Assembly: GCA_020852925.1 (NCBI GenBank) | Contig: JADYZU010000079.1 | Coordinates: forward strand, 1 to 64,000 | Source of the DNA: Rubellimicrobium sp. | Lineage (GTDB): Bacteria > Pseudomonadota > Alphaproteobacteria > Rhodobacterales > Rhodobacteraceae | Direction: 5' to 3' | Length of the DNA stretch: 64,000 nt | Part shown: positions 10,241-18,557 of the stretch, one piece after another | How positions within the stretch are numbered: position 1 is the stretch's first letter | Layout of the letters: each line of letters opens with the position of its first letter | Notes under the pieces: model-generated | The model's input: only the letters and a program-made list of their open reading frames with translations | Database searches by the model: none | Told to the model about the DNA's origin: nothing | Made by a program: the position numbers and the translations under genes

Positions 10241-10711
10241 TCAGGAAAAGCTGACCGAGAGGATCTCGTAGGACCGTTCCCCGCCCGGGGTGCGCACCTC
10301 GACGCTGTCGCCCGCGGTCCGGCCGATCAGCGCCCGGGCGAGCGGCGAGCGGATGTTGAGGCGGCCGTTCTCGATGTCGGCCTCGTATTCGCCGACGATC
10401 TGGTAGGTGCGTTCCTCGTCGGTGTCCTCGTCGACGAGGTGCACGGTCGCGCCGAATTTCACCGGGCCGGACAGGCGCGCGGTGTCGATGATGTCGGCTA
10501 GGCCGATCACGCCCTCGAGTTCCTTGATGCGGCCTTCGATGAAGCTCTGCTTTTCCTTGGCGGAATGGTATTCGGCGTTCTCCGAGAGGTCGCCATGGGC
10601 GCGCGCCTCGGCGATGGCGGCGATGATCGCCGGCCGCTCGACCGACCGCAGGTGCTTGAGCTCGGCGTCGAGCTTCTCGTATCCGGCGCGGGTCAGGGGG
10701 ATCTTGTCCAT
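10241..10711 (-). CDS. greA: Transcription elongation factor GreA
   Basis: Rescues backtracked RNA polymerase by stimulating cleavage of the nascent RNA. At 156 residues it has normal length. The N-terminal coiled coil contains the signature [20 protein letters not shown], whose acidic tip residues (Asp, Glu) reach the polymerase active site. The C-terminal FKBP-like domain includes [20 protein letters not shown]. The ATG at 10711 gives the usual MDKIPLT start; longer in-frame starts add sequence unlike the family. Confidence 0.97.
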   Translation of the reverse strand: MDKIPLTRAGYEKLDAELKHLRSVERPAIIAAIAEARAHGDLSENAEYHSAKEKQSFIEGRIKELEGVIGLADIIDTARLSGPVKFGATVHLVDEDTDEERTYQIVGEYEADIENGRLNIRSPLARALIGRTAGDSVEVRTPGGERSYEILSVSFS

Positions 10712-10744
10712 CGGGGTTCCGTAGGCTTCGTGGTCGTGAGGTCG

Positions 10745-10764
10745 GCCGGGCGGGATCGCCCGGC
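10745..10764 (-). other. Hairpin in greA leader
   Basis: GCCGGGCG and CGCCCGGC can pair around a four-base loop, 34-53 bases before the greA start codon. It has no following U-run, so it is not a standard terminator. It could stabilise the leader or serve as a weak attenuator; neither role is shown. Confidence 0.45.
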
Positions 10765-10789
10765 GGTTGCGGCGCTGTGATCGGATGCC

Positions 10790-10818
10790 CATAAGGCGCC
10801 GCCCCGGCCCGAAGTCAA
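10790..10818 (-). promoter_or_regulatory. Candidate sigma-70 promoter of greA
   Basis: On the minus strand TTGACT (10818-10813) is followed after 17-18 bases by CTTATG/TTATGG (about 10795-10789). This is a close match to the -35 and a fair match to the -10 consensus. It would give a leader of roughly 70 bases containing the 10745-10764 hairpin. Confidence 0.5.
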
Positions 10819-10855
10819 GGCCGGGGGCGGGCGCGGGGCCGTGGCCGCCGCGGGG

Positions 10856-12544
10856 TCAGCGCGCCGCGGGCAGGAGGCCGGGCGCAGCCAGCGTGCCGGG
10901 ATCGTCGCGCACCGCCGCGAGGGCCGCCTGCGCCTCGGGGAGGAGGCGGCGGATGTAGAAGGCGGCGAGGTCCGCGCGCCCCGGATCGGCCAGCGCCGCC
11001 GCCAGATGCGCCTGCCCGCCCAGGACGCGGGCGAAGGCCGCCAGATAGGGCACGGCGGCGCCGCCCCTTGCGGCCACCGGGCGGTCGAGCAGGATTTCCG
11101 TGGCCTCGCGCAGCGATTCGGCCGCCTGCCAGACCGGCTCGGCCAGAGCGCCGTGCAGGGCGCGGGCGCGTTCGGCGGTTTCGCAGATGCCGTCGATCAG
11201 GCGCTGCACCGCCTCGCCCCCGTCCGAGAGCTTGCGTCCGACCAGATCCATGGCCTGGATGCCGTTCGTGCCCTCGTAGATGCGGGTCACGCGCAGGTCG
11301 CGGGCGAACTGGGCGGCGCCGGTGGCCTCGACATAGCCGATGCCGCCGTGGATCTGGATGCCGGTATCGGCCAGGGCGTGGCCGGCATCGGTGCCGAAGG
11401 CCTTGGCGATCGGGATGAGGACGCCGGCGCGCGCGGCCCAGGCGGCATCGCCGGTTGCCGCCGCCATGTCGAGCGCGACCGCGCAATCGAGCAGGATCGC
11501 GCGCGCGGCCAGAAGATCGGCGCGCATCGTGGCCAGCATCCGGCGCACGTCGCCATGATCGACCAGCGCCACGCCGTTCTGGCGGCGTTCGCGGGCATGG
11601 GCCAGGGCCTGCTGGAACGCGGCCTCGGCCACGCCGACGCCCTGGGCCGCCACGCCGAGGCGGGCGTTGTTCATCATGGTGAACATCGCCGCCATGCCGG
11701 CGTTCTCCTGCCCGATGAGCCAGCCGGTCGCGTCCTCGAAGGCCATTTCGGCGGTCGGCGATCCGTGCAGGCCCAGCTTGTCCTCAAGGCGCAGCGCGCG
11801 CAGGGCATTGGCCGCGCCGGGGTTGCCGTCGGCGTCGGGCAGGAATTTCGGCACGAGAAACAGGCTGATCCCGCGCGTGCCCGCGGGGGCGCCGGGCAGG
11901 CGGGCCAGGACGAGGTGGCAGATGTTGGCCACGAAATCGCATTCGCCCCAGGTGATGAAGATCTTGCGCCCGGTGATGCGGAAGGTGCCGTCGCCTGCCG
12001 GCTCGGCCGTGGTGGCAACGGCGCCGACATCGGATCCGGCCTGCGCTTCGGTCAGGTTCATGGTGCCCGACCACGTGCCCGCGACGAGGTGCGGCAGCGC
12101 CACGTCGCGCAGCCAGCCTTGCGGGGCGAATCGGTCGAGGGTCTCGATCTGGCCCTGGGTGAGCAGCGGGCTCAGGTGCAGCGACAGGTTCGCGCCGGCC
12201 ATCATCTCGTTCACCGCGGTGGCGAGGGTCAGCGGCAGGCCCATGCCGCCATGGCGTGGATCCGCCGTCAGGCCGATCCAGCCCCCTTCGGCAATCGCGC
12301 GGTAGCCTTCGGCAAACCCGGGCGACGAGGTGACGCCCCGCGGCCCGAGCCGCGCCGGATGCAGGTCGCCCGCGCGGTTCAGGGGCGCAAGCACCGCCTC
12401 AGCCAGCCGTGCCGCCCCCTCGAGGATGGCGTCGCGGGATTCCGTCGTGGCATCGGCGAAACGTCCGGTGGCGGGCAGCGCGCCATAGCCGCAGACACGA
12501 TCGAGCAGAAAGCGGATCTCGGTCACGGGGGCGCGGTAGGGCAT
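10856..12544 (-). CDS. Acyl-CoA dehydrogenase, FadE/DmdC-like
   Basis: FAD enzyme that introduces the alpha-beta double bond in an acyl-CoA. The 562 residues exceed the roughly 380 of classical ACADs because of an extra C-terminal domain, as in DmdC (3-methylmercaptopropionyl-CoA dehydrogenase) and related proteins. Visible motifs are MNLTEAQAGSDVGAV and KIFITWGECD (FAD and substrate binding), GIQIHGGIGYVEATG, and RIYEGTNGIQAMDL, which holds the catalytic Glu. The N-terminus MPYRAPVTEIRFLLD resembles DmdC paralogues of marine Rhodobacteraceae. Several paralogues with different substrates exist, so I do not assign DMSP degradation. Confidence 0.88.
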   Translation of the reverse strand: MPYRAPVTEIRFLLDRVCGYGALPATGRFADATTESRDAILEGAARLAEAVLAPLNRAGDLHPARLGPRGVTSSPGFAEGYRAIAEGGWIGLTADPRHGGMGLPLTLATAVNEMMAGANLSLHLSPLLTQGQIETLDRFAPQGWLRDVALPHLVAGTWSGTMNLTEAQAGSDVGAVATTAEPAGDGTFRITGRKIFITWGECDFVANICHLVLARLPGAPAGTRGISLFLVPKFLPDADGNPGAANALRALRLEDKLGLHGSPTAEMAFEDATGWLIGQENAGMAAMFTMMNNARLGVAAQGVGVAEAAFQQALAHARERRQNGVALVDHGDVRRMLATMRADLLAARAILLDCAVALDMAAATGDAAWAARAGVLIPIAKAFGTDAGHALADTGIQIHGGIGYVEATGAAQFARDLRVTRIYEGTNGIQAMDLVGRKLSDGGEAVQRLIDGICETAERARALHGALAEPVWQAAESLREATEILLDRPVAARGGAAVPYLAAFARVLGGQAHLAAALADPGRADLAAFYIRRLLPEAQAALAAVRDDPGTLAAPGLLPAAR

Positions 12545-12675
12545 CGGTCACTCCTCAGGGTCCGGGGGCGGGTCCGGGCGCGGATGCGGGCGGGCTTCAC
12601 AGGCCCGCATCATGGCGTTATGGGGGAATCGGCCCGCGAAATCCATGGTTTCGCATTCAGGGGGAACGCAACGTC

Positions 12676-13680
12676 ATGACCGGAAGGCCCGTGGTCCTTG
12701 CCGCCGATGCCGCGGGGCTTGACCGGGCGGCGGACCTCCTGCGGGCGGGCGGCCTTGTCGCCTTTCCGACCGAGACGGTCTATGGCCTTGGCGCGGATGC
12801 GACGAATGGCGCCGCCGTGGCCGCGATCTATGCCGCCAAGGGCCGGCCGAGTTTCAATCCCCTGATCGTGCATGTGGCCGACCTTGCCGCGGCCGAGCGC
12901 CTTGGCGTCATGGACGCGCGGGCGCGGGCGCTGGCGGCGCGGTTCTGGCCGGGGCCGCTCACGCTGGTGCTGCCGCTGCGGCCCGAGGCGGGGATATCGC
13001 CGCTGGTCACCGCCGGGCTCGGGTCGGTGGCGGTGCGGGTGCCGGCGCATCCGGTGGCGCGCGCGTTGCTGGCCGGGGGCGGGCTGGCGCTGGCGGCGCC
13101 TTCGGCCAATCCGTCGGGGCGGATCAGCCCGACCACGGCCGCCCATGTGCGCGAGGGCCTTGCCGGCAGGATCGACGCGGTGATCGACGGCGGGCCCAGC
13201 GCGGTCGGGGTGGAATCGACCATCGTCGGGCTGGATGGCGCGGCCATGCTGTTGCGGCCCGGCGGCATCGCGGCCGAGGAGATCGCGCAGGTCCTGGGCG
13301 CCCCGCTGGCCCGGCCTGCCCCCGGGGCCGAGACCGGGGCCGGGGCCGAGACCGGGGCGGCGGGGCGGCCCACGGCGCCCGGGCAGTTGCTGTCGCATTA
13401 CGCGCCCCGGGGGCAGGTGCGCCTTGGGGCGCTGCGGGCGCTGCCCGGCGAGGTGATGGTGGGCTTCGGTGCCATCGACGGGGCGTTCAACCTGTCGCCC
13501 TCGGGCGATCTGGCCGAGGCGGCGGCCAACCTGTTCGCGGTGCTGCACCGGCTGGATGCGATGGGGGCAGAGGCGATCTGTGTGGCGCCGATCCCCGATC
13601 GCGGGCTGGGCCGCGCGATCAACGACCGGTTGCGCCGCGCCGCCGCGCCGCGCGATCCGCACCCCCGGCCCGGCGCCTAG
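12676..13680 (+). CDS. L-threonylcarbamoyladenylate synthase, Sua5 type
   Basis: Makes threonylcarbamoyl-AMP from threonine, bicarbonate and ATP for the universal t6A37 tRNA modification. The 334 residues form a YrdC domain (FPTETVYGLGADA, then AAKGRPSFNPLIVHV) plus the Sua5 C-terminal domain, joined by a linker leading to PGQLLSHYAPRG; it is therefore the long Sua5 form rather than TsaC. The linker contains a short in-frame duplication (GAETGAGAETGA, about 13322-13359). GGGGAACG precedes the ATG. The stop shares CTAG with the convergent gene at 13677. Confidence 0.93.
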   Translation: MTGRPVVLAADAAGLDRAADLLRAGGLVAFPTETVYGLGADATNGAAVAAIYAAKGRPSFNPLIVHVADLAAAERLGVMDARARALAARFWPGPLTLVLPLRPEAGISPLVTAGLGSVAVRVPAHPVARALLAGGGLALAAPSANPSGRISPTTAAHVREGLAGRIDAVIDGGPSAVGVESTIVGLDGAAMLLRPGGIAAEEIAQVLGAPLARPAPGAETGAGAETGAAGRPTAPGQLLSHYAPRGQVRLGALRALPGEVMVGFGAIDGAFNLSPSGDLAEAAANLFAVLHRLDAMGAEAICVAPIPDRGLGRAINDRLRRAAAPRDPHPRPGA

Positions 13681-13994
13681 CGGCGCCCGGCGGCCTGGCG
13701 CAGTTCCTCGTTCTCGCGCCGCGCATCGCGCAACCCGTCCATCGCCGCGCGCAGTTCGGCCTCGGTCTGCGACAACTGGTTGGTGATTTCGGCCTCGCGC
13801 TCCTGAAGCCAGATGATCGCCTGATCGCGGGTTTCCTCGGCCTCGTGCAGGGCCTGCGCCATGCGGTCGAGTTCGCCGATATCGGCCCGCGTCACCCGCG
13901 TGAACCGATGGATGAGCCAGGAGGCGAACCAGCCCAGCACGAAGGCCGCGAACAGGACCACGGCGGTGGCAAAGATGAATTCGGAACGGTTCAC
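13677..13994 (-). CDS. Small membrane protein with coiled coil
   Basis: A 105-residue protein not assigned to a named family. One N-terminal membrane span (FIFATAVVLFAAFVLGWFAS) is followed by a long charged helix, rich in Glu, Arg and Gln, that should form a coiled coil. The GTG at 13994 is preferred over an upstream in-frame start because GGGGGA lies just before it and the membrane anchor then begins at residue 5. It is downstream of, and probably co-transcribed with, the OmpA-family gene (34-base gap). The pair may form an envelope module; this is inference. Confidence 0.75.
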   Translation of the reverse strand: MNRSEFIFATAVVLFAAFVLGWFASWLIHRFTRVTRADIGELDRMAQALHEAEETRDQAIIWLQEREAEITNQLSQTEAELRAAMDGLRDARRENEELRQAAGRR

Positions 13995-14028
13995 AGCATC
14001 CCCCCGCGCGCGGTCCCGCGCGTTGTCC

Positions 14029-15996
14029 CTAATCGCCCGCGCCGCCTTGCGGGGCAAGTCCCTCGGGGCGCGCCGAGGGGCGGATTTCCGGCCGGGGCGG
14101 GCCGCCGGTGGCGCCCTCCTGATCCGGCCCGTGCGCGCCTTCGGCATCGCCCGCATCCGGGCCGCCGGCGGCGGCGGCGGCGGCAGGCGCGGCGCCGATC
14201 AGGCTGAACTCGATGCGCCGGTTCGCCTCGCGCCCCGATTCGGTGGCGTTGTCGGCGATCGGGTCCACCTCGCCAAAGCCGATCGCCTCGAACCCGCCGA
14301 CCGGCACCCGCCGCGCCAGCAGCGCGTTCAGCACCGCTTCGGCGCGCGCCTGACTCAGGCGCAGGTTGGTCTCGTCGCGGCCCTGGCTGTCGGTATAGCC
14401 GGCGATGCGCAGCCGCATCTCGGAACAGCCGCGCAGGATGCGGGCGATCTCGTCCAGAACCGCCATCCCCGGCCCCGAGAGCGTGGCCGAACCCGGATCG
14501 AAGGTGATCTTGCGCGCCGCCGTCACCGCGTTGATCGAAGCGATGCATTCCTCGGGCGAGGGCAGCGCCGCCAGCGGATCGAGCGTCTCGTCATAATGCA
14601 GGTCGAGCTCGAATCCCGCCTCGCGCCCGAGCCGGTCGATCAGGATGCGCGAGATGCGGTCCTGTGCCTCGGGGTCGCTGGTGGTGCCGCTCAGCACCAG
14701 GGTATCGGGGCGCACCCGCAAGGTGCCGTTCACCACATGCGACAGCGCCTCGATCCCGGCCAGCACCCGCACCGACCAGCCGGGGGGCAGGCCATCGGGC
14801 AGGATGCGCGTGGCCATGGTGACGCGGTCCGCGCCAAAGGCGGCCTGCGCCAGGCTCTCGACTGCGGTGGCCATCATCTGATCGGTGATGCGCCCGCGCA
14901 GGACCGCCCCCGATCCGGTCAGGGCCACGCTGAATTCGGGCGGACCGGCCGGCACGGCTGCGGGGCTTTCTGGCAGGGTGGCGGTGAGCGAGAACACCCT
15001 TGGCAAGGCCCCCTCGAGTTCGCCCGAGACGCGCTCGAACAGGGCGGGGTCGGTGCCTTCGGCCGCGACCAGCGCGACATCGGCGTTCGACAGGGTCAGG
15101 GTGCCGCCCCCCAGCGCCGCCAGCGCCCGGATCCCCTTGACCGCCGCATCGGACCACAGCGCCGAGGGCGTGCCGAGGGCAAGGGTGCAACCGCTGTCCG
15201 CGGGCGCCCCGGCCTCGGTCGCGGCGGCCAGGATGGCCGCGCGTGCCTCCTCGGTGTCGGCGGCGCAGGCATCGAACCGCGCGACCCCGCCCTCGAGAAC
15301 CAGGCGCAGCGTGAAGGGCGCGATCACCTGCCGCGGCGCCGAAATCGCGAGGGTCAGATCGACCCCGGGGGGCGCGCTGCGGCCCAGTTCGCTCTCGAGG
15401 CGGCGGCGTTCCTCGCGGCTGGTGGCGATGGCGGTGATCTCCACCTGCCCGGCGGTCACGGAAATCTTGGCGCGCGGCAGCCGCCCGAGGGCGCCGAAGG
15501 CGAAATCGAGCGCCGGGGCCCAGCCGGGCGGCACCGGATAGTCCGCGGTCTGGAGCAGGTCCGCGACCGGCTGCCCGGCGGCGGCCGATTCGATGCGGCG
15601 GCTCAACCCGTCCCGGTCGGTCGCCGCCGGCACCAGCCCGACCAGCGACACCCCGGAATCGTTGCGCAGGATCTCGATCACGAAATCCGGCGCCCGCAAC
15701 CCGGCCGCAGCCGCGACCCGCATGTTGTCGATCACGCGGCTGGCGTCGACCACGCCGCCGGCGACGGTGATGGCGCGGAACCGCTGGGCCTCGGTCGGGG
15801 CCTCGCCCTCGAGCACGATCTGGAGCCCGTCGCCCAGCACGCTGGCCCAGTCGGTGCCGCTGTCGATCAGCGCCTCGCGCACCGCGATGACCGAACGCTC
15901 CTCGAGGATGCGGGTCAGCACGCGCGCGCCGGCCCAGGCGACCAGCGCGGCGACGACAAAGGCGAGGACGGACAGGGTGACGGGTCTCAGGCGCAT
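14029..15996 (-). CDS. OmpA-family protein with long periplasmic N-terminal region
   Basis: A 655-residue envelope protein. An N-terminal hydrophobic segment (about residues 8-27) acts as membrane anchor or signal. About 470 residues of repeated, BON-like alpha/beta units follow, each with patterns such as VASVLGDGLQIVLEG or LVLSGTTSDPEAQDR. A C-terminal OmpA/MotB peptidoglycan-binding domain spans about residues 490-610, with LRIAGYTDSQGRDETNLRLS and the NRRIEF end. The tail is Pro/Gly/Ala-rich. It probably links the inner membrane to peptidoglycan. No enzymatic motif is visible. Confidence 0.85.
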   Translation of the reverse strand: MRLRPVTLSVLAFVVAALVAWAGARVLTRILEERSVIAVREALIDSGTDWASVLGDGLQIVLEGEAPTEAQRFRAITVAGGVVDASRVIDNMRVAAAAGLRAPDFVIEILRNDSGVSLVGLVPAATDRDGLSRRIESAAAGQPVADLLQTADYPVPPGWAPALDFAFGALGRLPRAKISVTAGQVEITAIATSREERRRLESELGRSAPPGVDLTLAISAPRQVIAPFTLRLVLEGGVARFDACAADTEEARAAILAAATEAGAPADSGCTLALGTPSALWSDAAVKGIRALAALGGGTLTLSNADVALVAAEGTDPALFERVSGELEGALPRVFSLTATLPESPAAVPAGPPEFSVALTGSGAVLRGRITDQMMATAVESLAQAAFGADRVTMATRILPDGLPPGWSVRVLAGIEALSHVVNGTLRVRPDTLVLSGTTSDPEAQDRISRILIDRLGREAGFELDLHYDETLDPLAALPSPEECIASINAVTAARKITFDPGSATLSGPGMAVLDEIARILRGCSEMRLRIAGYTDSQGRDETNLRLSQARAEAVLNALLARRVPVGGFEAIGFGEVDPIADNATESGREANRRIEFSLIGAAPAAAAAAGGPDAGDAEGAHGPDQEGATGGPPRPEIRPSARPEGLAPQGGAGD

Positions 15997-16065
15997 CGGC
16001 CCCTTGCTCTTGCGGGGTTTGGCCGGTTCCTATCCGCCGGGACAGGGGGGCGCAATCGCCCCGCC

Positions 16066-17061
16066 TCAGAACAGCAGGGCGGCGGCAAGAAATGGCACAA
16101 CGATCAGTCCCGCATCGCGATTCGACCGGAACAGCCGCAACAGCCCCGGCCCGTCCGCGATGTCGAGCCGGGCAAGCTGCCAGGTCAGGTGCCAGCCCAT
16201 CGCCCAGGGGGCGCCGATCGCCAGCACCAGCGCCAGGATCGACCGGTCGCGCGCCGCCAGGACCACCGCCGCCCCCATGAGGGCCACCGTCGCCACCAGA
16301 AACCGCCGCAGCCAGCGCGGGCTGTCCGCGCCGAACAGCCGCGCGGTCGACTTTACCCCGATGAGGGCATCGTCCTCGGCGTCCTGATGGGCGTAGATCG
16401 TGTCGTAGAACAGCGTCCAGGCGATCCCGGCCGCGAACAGGAGGACCGCGGGCAGGCCAAGGCTGCCCGCATGCGCGCTCCAGCCCAGGAGCGCGCCCCA
16501 GTTGAACGCGATCCCGAGAAAGGCCTGCGGCCACCAGGTGAACCGCTTGGCAAAGGGATAGACCGCCGCCGGGAGCAGCGCCACGATCCCCAGCACGATC
16601 GCCGCGGGCGGAAAGGTCAGCAGGATGGCAAAGGCCACGAGCGCCTGCGCGACCGCCCACAACAGCGCCCCGCGCACCGTCACCTGCCCCGAGGGGATCG
16701 GCCGCAGCGCGGTGCGCGCCACCCGCCCGTCGATGTCGCGGTCGGTGATGTCGTTCCAGGTGCAGCCGGCCCCGCGCATCAGGAACGCCCCCGCCGCGCA
16801 GGCCGCCGCGATCCACAGGTCGCGCCAGCCCGCCGTCCCGTCCACCAGCATCGCCAGAAGCAGCCCCCACCAGCACGGCAGCAGCAGAAGCCAGGTCCCG
16901 ATCGGCCGGTCCGCGCGCGACAGCCGCAGCCACGGCCGCCAGCGGGCCGGTGCGCGCCTGTCCACCCAGTTGCCGCGGGGCGCATCCGCGACGGGGGGCA
17001 CCGGGGGGGGCACCGGAGGGGCCATCGGGGGGGCCACTGGCGTTGCCGGATCGCTGCCCAT
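16066..17061 (-). CDS. ubiA: 4-hydroxybenzoate polyprenyltransferase
   Basis: Integral membrane prenyltransferase that attaches the polyprenyl tail to 4-hydroxybenzoate in ubiquinone synthesis. The 331-residue protein has the two aspartate-rich motifs that bind prenyl diphosphate through Mg: NDITDRDIDGRVART near residue 100 and YAHQDAEDDALIGVKS near residue 222. A Pro-rich, probably disordered stretch of about 30 residues precedes the first span. GGGACAG lies before the ATG. Its start codon is only 11 bases from that of the divergent rsmE gene. Confidence 0.95.
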   Translation of the reverse strand: MGSDPATPVAPPMAPPVPPPVPPVADAPRGNWVDRRAPARWRPWLRLSRADRPIGTWLLLLPCWWGLLLAMLVDGTAGWRDLWIAAACAAGAFLMRGAGCTWNDITDRDIDGRVARTALRPIPSGQVTVRGALLWAVAQALVAFAILLTFPPAAIVLGIVALLPAAVYPFAKRFTWWPQAFLGIAFNWGALLGWSAHAGSLGLPAVLLFAAGIAWTLFYDTIYAHQDAEDDALIGVKSTARLFGADSPRWLRRFLVATVALMGAAVVLAARDRSILALVLAIGAPWAMGWHLTWQLARLDIADGPGLLRLFRSNRDAGLIVVPFLAAALLF

Positions 17062-17072
17062 ATGTCTGTCCC

Positions 17073-17804
17073 ATGTCGTCCAAGGTTCGCCTCTATCTAG
17101 ACCAGCCCCTTGCCGGGGGGCAAACGCTCGCTCTCGATGCGGAGGCGGCGAATTATCTCTTTGCGGTGATGCGGCTGCGGCCGGGGGCGCAGGTCGTGGT
17201 ATTCAACGGGCGCGACGGCGAATGGCTGACCGAGGTGAGCGCCGCCGGACGGCGCGACGGCGCGCTTGCGGTGCGCGCGCAGGTGCGTCCGCAGACCACT
17301 GTGCCGGACCTCTGGCTGCTGTTCGCGCCGCTCAAGAAGGCGCGCACCGATTTCGTGGTGGAAAAGGCGGTGGAACTCGGGGTGGGGCGGATCCTGCCGG
17401 TGGTCACCGATTTCACCAATGCCGAACGGATGAACCGCGACCGCCTTCAGGCCCATGCCCGCGAGGCGTCCGAGCAGTGCGGCGCCCTTGGCGTGCCGCA
17501 GGTCGCGCCCCTGCGGCCGCTTTTCGCGGTGCTGTCGGAATGGGACGCGGGGCGACCCCTGTGGTTCTGCGACGAGGCACTGGCGGGGCAGGGCCCGGCG
17601 CCTGCGGGCGACAGGCCCGCGGGCAGTTGCGCGGGTGCGGTGCTGGTCGGGCCCGAGGGCGGATTCTCTGCGGCCGAGCGCGCGCGGTTGCGGGCCTTGC
17701 CCTTTGCGCGCCCGATCGCCCTTGGCCCGCGCATCCTGCGGGCCGAGACCGCGGCGGTGGCCGCCCTCGTCCTGTGGCAGGCGACCTGCGGCGACTGGCG
17801 GTGA
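17073..17804 (+). CDS. rsmE: 16S rRNA (uracil-1498-N3)-methyltransferase
   Basis: SPOUT-family methyltransferase that modifies U1498 in the decoding region of 16S rRNA. The 243 residues comprise a PUA-like N-terminal domain and the SPOUT domain. The SAM-binding knot shows LVGPEGGFSAAERARL and LGPRILRAETAAVAAL. The ATG at 17073 has no obvious ribosome binding site, but the frame upstream offers no better start. Confidence 0.94.
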   Translation: MSSKVRLYLDQPLAGGQTLALDAEAANYLFAVMRLRPGAQVVVFNGRDGEWLTEVSAAGRRDGALAVRAQVRPQTTVPDLWLLFAPLKKARTDFVVEKAVELGVGRILPVVTDFTNAERMNRDRLQAHAREASEQCGALGVPQVAPLRPLFAVLSEWDAGRPLWFCDEALAGQGPAPAGDRPAGSCAGAVLVGPEGGFSAAERARLRALPFARPIALGPRILRAETAAVAALVLWQATCGDWR

Positions 17805-17825
17805 GGGCGTGACGGGAGAGCGGGC

Positions 17826-18440
17826 ATGAGCGATTTCATCCGCCCCGAGGTCGCGGCTTTCCTGCGCCGCTGGCGCGGGATCCTTCTTGCTTTCGGGCTG
17901 GGGGCCGTCGGCCTGCGCCTTGCCTTCGTCTCGCCGGGGGCGATCAGCGCGCTGCTGGGCTGGATTGCGGTGGTCGTGGCCCTCGCCCTCGTCTGGAGCA
18001 CGGCCCAGCGGATGCGCTTTGACGGGGCCTCGGGCGAGGGGCCGGGCATGGTCGAGGTGGTCGAGGGCCAGATCGCCTACTGGGGGCCGCAGGGTGGCGG
18101 TTTCGCCGCGCTGGGCGAGATTTCCGCCATCGCCCTGGCTACGCGCGGCGCGGATCGCGCCTGGGTTCTCTCGACGCCCGGACAGGCGGATCTGGTGATC
18201 CCGCTGGGCGCCGCCGGGGCGGCGGATCTGTTCGACGCCTTCGGCACCCTCCCGGGCCTGACCGGCGCCGCGCTGGTCGGCGCGGTCGAGGCCGGACCGG
18301 TCCGGCCGGGCCGGATTCCGGCGGAATCGCCCGCAGCCCTGCCACAGGTTGCGGGGGCTGCGCCACGGATCCGCAAGATATGGACGCGGCCCCTTGTCAC
18401 GCTGACCGGAACCGGCCCGGACGGCGGCGGCGTGCGCTGA
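17826..18440 (+). CDS. Conserved membrane protein of unknown function
   Basis: A 204-residue protein with two hydrophobic segments near the N-terminus (about 18-37 and 40-57), then a soluble domain with short beta-like stretches such as VVEGQIAYWGPQGGGF and RAWVLSTPGQADLVIPLG. I do not recognise the family. It follows rsmE by 21 bases with GGGAGAGCGGGC before its ATG, so co-transcription is likely. Confidence 0.75.
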   Translation: MSDFIRPEVAAFLRRWRGILLAFGLGAVGLRLAFVSPGAISALLGWIAVVVALALVWSTAQRMRFDGASGEGPGMVEVVEGQIAYWGPQGGGFAALGEISAIALATRGADRAWVLSTPGQADLVIPLGAAGAADLFDAFGTLPGLTGAALVGAVEAGPVRPGRIPAESPAALPQVAGAAPRIRKIWTRPLVTLTGTGPDGGGVR

Positions 18441-18557
18441 CGGCGCCCGGCCCTGCGCCAATGCGCAATCGGGCCGTTGACTTCGCCCCCCGTGCGCGAC
18501 ATGCCCATGCCCTGAACGATGCGGGCGAGCCCGCCCGAACAGGAAGGCAACCGATCC

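Noticed and set aside
13861-17100. 1079-codon plus-strand frame opposite the OmpA-family gene and ubiA
   Set aside because: No domain or signal visible; shadow of two genes with conserved motifs on the minus strand.
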